Below are positions 35,101-47,100 of a stretch of 64,000 nt of DNA, piece by piece (position 1 is the first letter of the stretch; every line of letters begins with the position of its first letter). The translations under genes and the position numbers were made by a program. Origin of the DNA: Owenia fusiformis (lineage: Eukaryota > Annelida > Polychaeta > Sabellida > Oweniidae); assembly GCA_903813345.2 (NCBI GenBank), contig CAIIXF020000008.1, positions 5,587,341-5,651,340 of the forward strand, read 5' to 3'. The notes beneath the pieces are model-generated. The model ran no database searches and was not told the DNA's origin. It saw only the letters and a list, made by a program, of their open reading frames with translations.

Positions 35101-38100
35101 TAGGAAACTTCACTTCCAAAAAATAAGCATTATAACAATTCAATTAAGTAGTAAGGTACAATTAAATGCTATAAAAATTAACACAGCATATTGTCAAATG
35201 GAAATAAAGCTAGGAGAAGTAACAAATATGCAAATTAATTTACCCAGTCGGCCATTTTGAATGGCACTTCCTATGTAAACAAATAATTTTCGATCCCATA
35301 TTTTAAATAGTTTTTCAGACTAGAGGATATAGTCTACTGTCAACCCTCACGCATTAGGCTTGATTGTCACGCATTTGCTGGAAAAATAGAAATCACGCAT
35401 CAATTTAGCGTGTATGATCAAATATCACGCAAATCACGTATTTTGTTGATATTTTTAAAAATCGTTTTTTGTGAAATGCCGATACTGTAAAAAACCGAAC
35501 GGCGAAAAAAGCGAACGCATTCCATTCGGTCTTTGCACGCGATTGCTGTTTATGTCACGCATTTGGTACAAAATATGTGTGTATATCACGCATTTGTTTT
35601 GAAAATATTTACACCTACCCCCCCCTGGAAAATTTTTTTAGGTGTCCAAAATCTGCCAGGTCTTCACTGAAGCTGTCCAAAGTTTGAAGGAAAGTGTTCA
35701 ACATTTGGAATTCACTCATGTTAGATGGTCCCAAGTTGACAGCCCTGTATGTACTAGGCATGCCCGTAGCTAGCTTTTGATCCATCATACCATAGACTAC
35801 ATTCATTAAACAATGTTTCAGATATCTGATATTCATGTCAGCAGATTTCACGATCCCAAACGAGTACCAGATTTTACAAGATTATTAGAAGAAGATCTGA
35901 AAGTGATTGATCCTCATTTGGTGCTTGCCACAGGTAAGTAAAAGGTGAAGAAATGCCATGACTTTATTACATAATACTGTCACGAATTGGGTAATAGAGT
36001 TTTCTCAACAGTTCTGATTAAGTATATATAACTTATATTAAGATGTTGTATTCACACATATCTAGGCAAGATTTGTCCACTTCCAGCCAATCAGAACACG
36101 CTATTTCACGTAACTGCATTCCGTTATATAACCAATAACAAACTGAAGGTCACTAGTTAAATGGTTGTCATGGTGATGACTAGACTCTTCAAATTGAAAT
36201 TGATACTTTGCCAGCTTTACCCTTGCAAAAAGTGTCATTGAAAATGTGTTGTTTTATTGATTTCATATCTTTTAGATGATTTTGTAGAAAATATTTTGCA
36301 ATGTGTGAAAATAATCAGAAAATAATAATAATCAGAAAATTTTTGATTAACACTCGGGGCTCTGCATCTCTCGCAAATTTTGAAAAGCAAAACCTTCAAG
36401 GAATGGCCATTCCACATTGCAGGGCTTAAAGTCCAGTCTTGAGTCCAGGGCTCAAATTCTTAATTCCACGCCCAGTGATCGTGAAAATGGGACGGAGGGG
36501 GGAGCAAGCAATTTCTGGTAGAAAAATGAACAAATCTGCAAAAATTATTTTTTCAAGAAAAGGTTTATGATTTAATTGCTAAACGAATAGGCGCATGGTA
36601 TGGTAAAACATGTCACCTATTCTACGAATTTTTTTTAGCTGATTCTCTTCTTAGGTATAAGATCTATTAAAAAAGGTGCAATGCCACCAACGTGCAAAAG
36701 TCAATGTTTTTGCTTTAAATCAAGCATCAACGGTCTACACAACCTGCAATAAATATTTGTAAGTGACATTATCATCATAAAATTAATGACCTTAATGACT
36801 TTACAAAATACATTTCTATACGTTGTATAAAAAATAATCGAAAATAATTAAAATGGGCCGGAGGGGGGAGGGGACGGAGGGGGGGGAGCAAAATGTCTAT
36901 ACGACATGATGAGAGATGTTACTTCACTTTATATCCAAATTTTCCCATTTTCTCCTCAATTACAATGGGTTAGGAATTGATAACAAGTTGTATTTGTAGT
37001 TAGATTTATTTAGGATTATCAAAATCTTGGAGGAGAGCGTTTATCTTTTTATGTGTATAATAGTTTTTATTTTTTGAAGACTTATCATAAAAATGTAGAC
37101 ATCGCATCATATTTCTATTTGGACATGCAAGTTTTCGAGTAAGCAGTTACTAAAGTTGTTTCATTATTAACCTCGCTACCAGATATCTAGTATATGTTAA
37201 TATTTTTGATTATGTTGGTCTTCAGCAGATGTAGAATTTAGACTAAATAATCTGTCAGGAAGTTTCCCAATTAGTGTACCCAATCATACCATTGGCACAT
37301 CGCCTATTACGCCAAATACTGTACTGTACTTTGCATATACGAGGGGTGATCCAAAAGTCTTGGACGCCCTGCTCTAACTTTGCGATTTTCTAATATAATT
37401 ACATGAAACTTTCAGATAATAAGGATCAACATCTTAACAACTTTGTGTGTAAGTTTCAACAGAAAATAATATAATTTAGCTACTTTTCTAAATAGTTTTT
37501 GATACCGGGTCCCTGCCACCCGGAACGGTATCTAAATATAGCAAATCACGTCACAGCTGTTTTAATATGGCAAATACTTGAAGTGCAGATGCACAACCTA
37601 ACACCAGTCATGATATGAGAGAATTTCCGATTTTCAGTCTGAGTGTCATCTGCTATCATCATCTTCACATATTAAAACCTACTTTTCATCATATTTTCCT
37701 TGAATTTGAACACATTATTCATACCGCTTTACCATGGAATGAAAGTCATTTATGAAACCGCCATTGCTTATGTGATACAAATGCTGCTGGAGTGCCACTC
37801 TAAACCTCATCCAATGAGTAAAAAATATTTTCTTTCAACCCTCCTTTCAACTAGGAGAAAAAGAAGAAAATCACATGGAGCCATATCTAGACTGTATCGT
37901 GCATATGGTCAATAATAGTGAAAATATAATGTAGTATTCTTTGTTCCACTTTGATTTCTTTCATGTTCTGACTTTCAGCAGCCATCTTGGAGAAAGAATG
38001 AGGGTTGATTTTCTGATGACAATTTTTTAGAACTTGACATATACGGCCATTGTTATATGTGATATTATGATAAAAACACAATTAATTGGTTGCCTGATAA

Positions 38101-41100
38101 CAAAGAGAGTAAACTAATATGGTTTAACATTCAAAATTTAAGGAAAGATAGTGGTCAAGACTTGCAAACCGAGTCAAATAGCGGCAACATTTAAGGCTAA
38201 AAGTTGCCATGTGCGAATACCGTTCCGGGTGGCAGGGTCACTATATTAATAACTATTGAGAAAACTACATAAAATATATCATTTCACCATGAAATTAATA
38301 CACGAAGTAGTTAGGTTGTTGGTCTGTATTATTGGAAAGTTTAAAGTTATTTTATCAAAAACCAACAAAATTAGAGCAGGGCGTCCAAGACTTTTGGATC
38401 ACCCCCCGTATTTTCTCACATTAAGTGTAATATATGTATTTATTATGCAATATGCATCTCACATTTAGTGCAATATATGTATTTATTGTAACATTTGTCC
38501 TTGACCATATGCATTTTGCAATTCACATTTAGTGCAATATATGTATTTATTGTAACACTTGTCTTCGACCATATGCATATGCAATTCACATTTAGTGTAA
38601 TATATGTATTTATTGTAATATTTGACCATATGCAACATGTTACTCACATTAAGTGTAATATAAGTTAAAGTTGCCCTGTTTGGTGACCTAGGCTGGAAGC
38701 CCATAGAAACATTGTTGGAAAAGAGCATGATAAATTACTATATTTACCTGAAGTCCCTTAACAAAGACAACTTACATGCAAGGTTACTTAACGACATGGA
38801 AATAAGAGCCCAGAAGGGTAAGCAAATGGGTTGGGATTTCATTGGTAGTGTCTATAGAATCCTTAACAAATATGATCTAGATTTTAATACTGATTTTAGT
38901 GATCTAAAACAGATGTTTGAATGTAATATGTCTGATAAGCTGAAAAGCGATTTTAGTGACAGTGTTAATAATATGACTAGTCTTAAAACCTATGTACATT
39001 TAAAGAACAGATATGGCAAGGAGGAATACCTTCGAACATTCTCGAATGACTTCCTAGGATGCAAATATAAATTCCTTGCAAGGAGTGGTAGATTCAAATT
39101 AAGATCTGAAACCTGTAAATGGAGAAATCTGAGTAATGATCCACTGGACGATAAATGCACATATTGTAACTTGAATAGCGTAGAAGATATGACACACAGA
39201 CTCTTAATATGTCCCCATTTTAACGATTACCGTATACTATTTTATAACTCAATCACTTATATCGATCCAAATATATGTACTCTGTTTTTTGCTTTAACAA
39301 TTGAACAGAAAATTGTTTGGATTTTGGGAGATGGAGCAATGATTGGAGGACATGACTTTTTTTGTAAATTTGATAAAGTGTCAAAGAATTTTTTAAAACA
39401 GATTTATAGTCATAACTTTTAAAGTAAAGATGTAACCATTTTAATGGATATTTTACCTGGATGCACCTAATTTTAGTGTGCCACTGTTGTAAAAGTGTAA
39501 TTCCAAATAAATAAATAAAAAAAAAAAAAAAAAAAAATATATGTATTTATTATGCAATATGCATCTCACATATATGTATTTATATGCAATATATGTATTT
39601 ATTGTAACATTTGTCCTCGACCATATGCATTTTGCAATTCACATTTAGTGCAATATATGTATTTACTGAAACACTTGTCTTCGACCATATGCATTTTGCA
39701 ATTCACATTTAGTGCAATATATGTATTTATTGTAATATTTGACCAAATGGGTGACACTATATATATATAAAGTATCAAGTAACATCTCATATCATATCTT
39801 ATAGACATATTGCTGCCCCCCCTCCGTCCCCTCCCCCCTCCGTCCCATTTTAATTATTTTCGATTATTTTTTATACAACGTATGGAAACATATTTTGTAA
39901 AGTCATTAAGGTCATTAATTTTATGATGATAATGTCACTTACAAATATTTATTGCAGGTTGTGTAGACCGTTGATGCTTGATTTAAAGCAAAAACATTGA
40001 CTTTTGCACGTTGGTGGCGTTGCGCCTTTTTTAATAGATCTTATACCTAAGAAGAGAATCAGCTAAAAAAATTCGTAGAATACGTGACATATTTTACCAT
40101 ACCGTGCGCCTATTCGTTTAGCAATTAAATCATAAACCTTTTCTTGAAAAATAATTTTTGCAGATTTATTCATTTTTCTACCAGAAATTGCTTGCTCCCC
40201 CCTCCATCCCATTTTCACGATCACCGGGCGTGAATTCTTGCAACATAGATAAAAGTAAAACCAGTTTCTACGTAAGCCAAATCTGACTGAGACTGCATGG
40301 CCTACTGGTTAAGATTAGCATATATGTGTATATAAAGGGGTTTTAGCATGAGAGGGTAATAGATGAGACTAAAGAATTACATTGAAATGTGTTTGAAAGT
40401 ACTTTTTTTACTTTTACATTAGTCTAGCTACAAGTCCTTGTGAGCCCCCCCCCCCCCCACTACACACCTTCCCTGTATGAGAAGTCAAGAAGTGGGAGCA
40501 CTGGGAGGTGGGAAACATGGGCTTGTAGCTAGACTAACTTTACATGTTCAGTTCATGTAAGGAGGTTTGGTTTAATTGATCTCAATGTGAATTTTGAAAC
40601 AACTTCAGGAGATCTCACTGATGCCAAGAGTCTAGATGGGATAGGCTCCACACAGTACAAAGATGAATGGCAGCAGTATAGAGATGCCTTACAAAAATCT
40701 GGGGTCCTTAAGTGGACTAAATGGCTAGATGTCAGAGGAAATCATGGTGAGAAACTGAATGTGGCTGTACACAATGATATTCTTGTGCTTTGTTGGGCAA
40801 TATACATAGAATTATATTTAAAAAAAACTTGCAATTAAAGATATGCCCTAGTTATGCCATTCGCATTAGAAGTACACATTTTGTAAGATTTTGGATTTAT
40901 CTAAACATTAGTCTATACAATGTACTTTATTATACTTTATGATACTATACTACACAACACTACATTCCATTCCACTGTTGCATCTCCATGATTTCAGTTT
41001 TATTGACTTTACAGTATTTGGTATGATTTGGTTTCAGATGCATTTAATGTAGCGGAATTGAAAAGTGATTCAAATATGTTCAGGTATGTTTGAAAATGAT

Positions 41101-44100
41101 TTAAATTATTTTCCAAGCATTGAAACAAATGCGTACACTAAGTTGAAAATGAAGAATGTTGAAAATCTGATATTTTAACCTGATGTTCCATAAAAATCTT
41201 TCACTCTGTTTTTAAAATGCATTGGAGGAACACTACAGAATGGTTTTAATTTAATATTTTAACAAGCATTACTTATAATTGTTGTAATCTTGATGTCATG
41301 TTACATGTGATTTGTTAAACACAGAATTCTAAAATCCACCACTGCAATCGCAAATACATACACACAAGTATGAAATATAGATGGCATACTAGTTAGCTCC
41401 ACCCCTCCAATTATAATATAAATATGAAATTACGAAGTTCATGATCTCTGTTTTACTTTTTAGAACACATTCAGTGAAGGGCCGTGAAGAGCAATACAAC
41501 TATATAGAAAATGTGCATATAGATGGCAGCACTTACAGCTTTGTTGCCATGGATGCATGCCCAAAGCCTGGACCAAAAAGACCTTTCAACTTCTTTGGAG
41601 TCTTATCAAATGTAAGTTTGAGGCTACCACTTCCTTAAAGTTCTATATCCATGGCTATGGGTCCCTTTACTGGTCATTTAAATGGCATAACTTAAATATT
41701 TGAACCTGCAGTTAGTAAGTCCTGCAATTTCGCCCACTACGTAAAGTATGTCTGAATTTCTCAGATATCACTTATGCTGTACATATAGAAACAGAGAATT
41801 GATGAATTACAGTAAGGAGTTTTGATTTGACATATATGCGTTTTCATATATATGAAATCAATAACTGGTGTATGTAAAACTCCATGTATTATATTGATAT
41901 TATAAATTACTTTGTAGGAATCTCTGACAGAATTAGAGGAACTATCCAGACAGACTAAGAACAGCAACATGACAATCTGGTTTGGTCATTACCCCACATC
42001 AGTCATTGTTAGTCCATACCCAGGTGTTCGCCACTTTATGAGGTAACATATTGCTTCTATTTTCAAATTGAACCTCTAAAGTTAGTTGTATTGAAGCAGT
42101 TCAAACTAGTTTTTTTTTCTTTTTCAAATATAGTTTATTCCAATTTAGGTTTTTACGATACAGAAATACAATGATACAATTAATTACAATAATGTATAAT
42201 GAGTTATGTTTTAATCATTTTCCATTTGTTTTTAAAAAATACATTTTTACGAGTACAGATTTCAAAATTTAAAGTTTTAATAGTGCCTTCAAAATTACGC
42301 TAAATACCATTATTCAGTTCTTGAATATATGTTTTATATATAACAAATGACACAATACTTATAAAATAGTTTAAAAATTCAGTATGATTGTCATTTCCAT
42401 TGTAACCAATTATCAATTTTCTGTAAGTTACTCTTAACCCTGAGATATTATAAATATGTTTCCAAATGTTTTGAGAATATGAGCATGAAAATAACAAATG
42501 TTTCAAGGTACATAATTCATTACATAAACTACATTTGTAGGTTTCACTTTTACCAAATATATATAAATCACTAAGGCTAGGAAGAATATTGTTGATTATT
42601 TTAAAGTTGGAATTACCTATTTTCTTTTCTTTACAAATTATTTTTGTAGAGAAAAAGTTTTGCCAATTTATTTCATCATTGGCTTCATAGCAAAACTCTT
42701 GTTCCCATTTCCTTTTCATAAACCATTTTTCCGATCGTTTGTTATTTAATACTTTTTTTATAATCTCATGTGGCACAGATAATACTGATGCTGCATAAAT
42801 TAATTTTGGAATTGCCAGTGATTTAATCACTGTAACTTTGCCAAAAAGTGTAAAGTATCGGTTCTTCCAGCTGTCTAATATTTTTTCTACTTTTTTTACT
42901 CTATCTTCCCAGTTTAATTCATAACATCTTTGTTTGTTGTGTCCTAAAAAGATTCCTAAATATTTGATTGGTTCATCAGTAAAAGTTATATTTTCACATT
43001 TCTTTTCAAAGTCCTTATTTTTTCCAAGCCAAATGCCTTCAGTTTTTTCTATGTTTAACTTCAGACCAGAAAATTTTGAGAAATTGGAAATAGTATTAAG
43101 AGCATTTTTCAATGACTCTTTATCTTTAATGAAAAGTGAAGTATCGTTCGCATATTGGGACATCTTATATTCTTTACCATCAACAGTTATACCTGATATA
43201 TCATTATTTTGCTGAATTGCTAAGTTCATAACTTCGCAACATAAAATAAATGCCATTGCGGAAACGGGGCAGCCCTGCCGACATGAGCGTTCAACATCAA
43301 TATTTTTTGATAACCATCCATTTTGCTTAATGTTTAAGAAAGGTTTTTCATATAAAAGTTTGAGCCATTTGATAATCTTATCACTGAATTTAAATTTTTT
43401 CAACGTTTCATACATAAAATTCCACTCTATACTATCCAACGCTTTTTGGAAGTCAAAACTAGTTAGTGATTTTATACTTGTTATTTATCACCAAAAGTTA
43501 AGACATATTGTTATAATCTCCAACTTTTTTGTGGATAGTGTAAAATAAATTATATGCAAAGTTGATATGTCTACTTTCAGAGGAGCAACAGCCTACCTGT
43601 GTGGCCATCTACACACATTAGCAGGTCTTGTTCCCAACATGTACACCATGCAGAAGTCTGGGGGCCTGGAATTAGAGTTAGGAGACTGGAAAGACAATAG
43701 AAAGTAAGAGTCTACCTGTACATTGAGAGGTCCCAAACTCATCACATGCTCTTCTCTACTAAGCTAAAAACATTTCAGTGTTTTTTAAACAATATAAAAG
43801 TAAGGTCCATTCATTTATTCATTTATTATTGATAGAATATTCTACCATTCTACCGGGACTACTGGGAATTGTTCTAGCCCTTTTCTGTTTTAATTTACAC
43901 CAATATTGTACCACTGAAGAAATGAAGCAAGCTGTCAGTTTTCCTATGTCTGTGTTACCGATGGTGCAAATAGCCCAAATCATATAATAATCTGTGGCCT
44001 TACTTAGTATGTACATATTTTTTAGTAGACAATTTTGGAGGTTTTGCATTATTCTGTATGTACATCAAAATATTGTTCTTACACATTTAATAATAATGCT

Positions 44101-47100
44101 AATTATAGGTTCAGGGTGCTGGCCATTGACCATGATCTGATGTCCTTCACTGATGTCAGTCTGGATGATTGGCCCATCATTCTAGTCACCAATCCCAAGC
44201 ACGCCCTTTTTACTACTCCTCTACATGAGCCAACTGGCAGGATACGTCAATCATCACATATAAGGTACTCTTCATTAAGATCATAAGAGCGAGTAAAAAA
44301 GAGAAATCACAAGGAATTCACAGGCTTGTTCTTAACACTCTGAATTTGCTTATACTTCTTAATACCAGAGAATGAATCTTGAGAATGAGAAAAAATATGG
44401 AAAAGACAGAGAAGAATTTTAGTCCATGTTCTATGAATTCCTGATTCACATCTGATCTAGTCCAATATCTAAATATCCTGAATCTCAGCTCTAAATTTGA
44501 TAGGCCTCTGTCTGGGATCATCCTCTGAGCACAGGGCTCCAAAATCCAGAATATCTTTTTCCGTTTTCTTAAGAAGGAGGTACAGATTCTAGACACCTGC
44601 TTCTGTGCTTAGGAGGATGGTGTGGGACAACCCTGATCAATGATTGTGATATGCAAAGTGTTTTACACGTTTATGTCTTTTTTCAGGATACTAGTCTTTT
44701 CAAATAGTGATGTTGAGAGTGTCACTGTCTCTCTTGATGGAAAATACCATGGACTAGCTGTTTCTTCCTGGAAACCGTTATATGTGCTACCATGGCAACC
44801 ATCAGATTTCTCAACTGGAGTACACGAAATAGAAGTAACAGTAAAAGTAAGTGTGACAGCTAGTGTGAATGTTAGAGTAAGTGTGACAATTAGAGTGTGA
44901 CATTCAGGAGTATGTACGTTAACCTTCATAGCTAGATAGGCATTCAAATCTTAGAATGAATGTGCCAGTTTGAACAAATTTCCAAACCAATATTAAATTG
45001 CTTTTCCAGGACATTCTTGGCAATGAGAAGACCATAAAACAGCCATTCTCTGTGGACAATACCAAGTTATCATTTGATGTGCTTCCTAGGATGATACTCA
45101 TGGCCAACATGGCTTCAGTGGTAAGTTAATAGTTAAAAAGATTCTTTTTTCTGAATGGATACATTGACATACTCCAATTACATTTAAAATACTTGTACAA
45201 ATACCTATACCTCGTAGATCAAGAATGATTTAGAATGTAAATCCAATTATTATATCACAGCAGTTACTAAGTGATTATTTGTATTGAGAGAAAAAAAATT
45301 GTTGAATTTTTTATAAATAATGAGCTTTCTGCATTGTGCAATTTTGTAGCAGAAGAAAACATCCTGGCTGTCAATTAAATACATATGCATCTTTTTGAAA
45401 TTAAAATACCTAGCTGTGTATTTGTTCCCATTTAATTGTTTGGACCAATGGAAGCCTGTGAATTTGAAAATATTACAGTTTGTTTGAGAAATCATATCTG
45501 TTATAGACATTGGTGAAAAGGAAGGAACACTCCTGAAATTGAGACCTCTACCATGAGACGATGTACCACATCTCATCAATATGTTCATCATTGTATGATC
45601 CCTGTAGCTAAATACCTTGCCCTGGGATCATTGGATCAACCCATTTATTGTATATTTCAGATGCAAGTGCTGTTGGGTGCAGTGTACATAGTTTACATGT
45701 CTATTATATATTACAGATGGAAGTGCTATTTGGTGCAGTGTACATAGTTTACATGTCCATTATATATTTCAGATGCAAGTGCTATTTGGTGCAGTGTACA
45801 TAGTTTACATGTCTATTATATATCTCAGATGCAAATACTATTTGGTGCAGTGTACATAGTTTACATGTCTATTTTATATTTCAGATGCAAGTGCTATTTG
45901 GTGCAGTGTACATAGTTTACATGTCTATTATTTTTATATTTCAGATGCAAGTGCTATTTAGTGCAGTGTACATAGTTTACATGTCTATTATATATTTCAG
46001 ATGCAAGTGCTATTTGGTGCAGTGTACATAGTTTACATGTCTATTATATATACCAGGTGCAAGTGCTATTTGGTGCAGGGTACATAGTTTACATGTCTAT
46101 TATATATTTTAGATGCAAGTGCTGTTTGGTGCAGTGTACATAGTTTACATGTCTATTATATATTTTAGATGCAAGTGCTGTTTGGTGCAGTGTACATAGT
46201 TTACATGTCTATTATATATTTAAGATGCAAGTGCTATTTGGTGCAGTGTACATAGTTTACATGTCTATTATATATTTCAGATGCAAGTGCTATTTGGTGC
46301 AGTGTACATATTTTACATGTCTATTATATATTTCAGATGCAAGTGCTGTTTGGTGCAGTGTACATAGTTTACATGTCTATCATATATTTCAGATGCAAGT
46401 GCTGTTTGGTGCAGTGTACATAGTTTACATGTCTATCATATATTTCAGATGCAAGTGCTGTTTGGTGCAGTGTACATAGTTTACATGTCTATCATATATT
46501 TCAGATGCAAGTGCTGTTTGGTGCAGTGTACATAGTTTACATGTCTATCATATATTTCAGATGCAAGTGCTGTTTGGTGCAGTGTACATAGTTTACATGT
46601 CTATCATATATTTCAGATGCAAGTGCTGTTTGGTGCAGTGTACATAGTTTACATGTCTATCATATATTTCAGATGCAAGTGCTGTTTGGTGCAGTGTACA
46701 TAGTTTACATGTCTGTCATGTTGACCCTGAGGTTCTACTGGAGACACATAGCTAGTAAGTAAAAAATAAAAATATAGATAATGTGTGTCTTTCTTGGTGT
46801 TAATTATCCCACCGAACGAAGTTCGAGAGGGATATAGGAAAGCTGTCCGTCCGTCTGTCCGTTCGTCCGTCCGTCCGTCTGTTTGTCCGGGCGATAACTC
46901 AAATACCGTTTCACGGATTTGATTCAAATTTTATAGGCTTATGCCTTATGGGTGTAGGACCTCTGCTCGAGAAGGAATTTTCAATATGGCCACTGAATTC
47001 AAAATGGCCGCCATTTTTCGTAAAAAATGTAATCTCTAATAACTCAAATACTAGTTTGCAGATTTGGTTCAAATTTTATATGCTGATGCCTAGGGACAAA

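Larger units (their letters stand above)
36450..40235. mobile_element. 3.8-kb composite with ~470-bp inverted ends, holding two nested elements
   Basis: Arms at about 36450-36935 and 39765-40235 are inverted repeats with few differences (for example GATCGTGAAAATGGGA at the ends and AATCGAAAATAATTAAAATG further in); each carries G-rich runs. Nested inside are the TA-flanked element at 37340-38408 and a LINE fragment. The target duplication is unclear and no transposase is seen. It fills most of TMEM62 intron 2. Confidence 0.75.

Noticed and set aside
35615-35851. 78-residue minus-strand frame
   Set aside because: Looks non-random in places but overlaps the TMEM62 exon 2 start on the other strand, and matches no family I recognise.
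46225-46479. 84-residue frame in the TMEM62 array
   Set aside because: The 56-bp unit cycles through three frames, giving an artificial open frame; only the final unit is exon.
45641-46718. CRISPR-like array
   Set aside because: Units are contiguous copies without unique spacers, in an animal gene intron. The same holds for 62540-63912.
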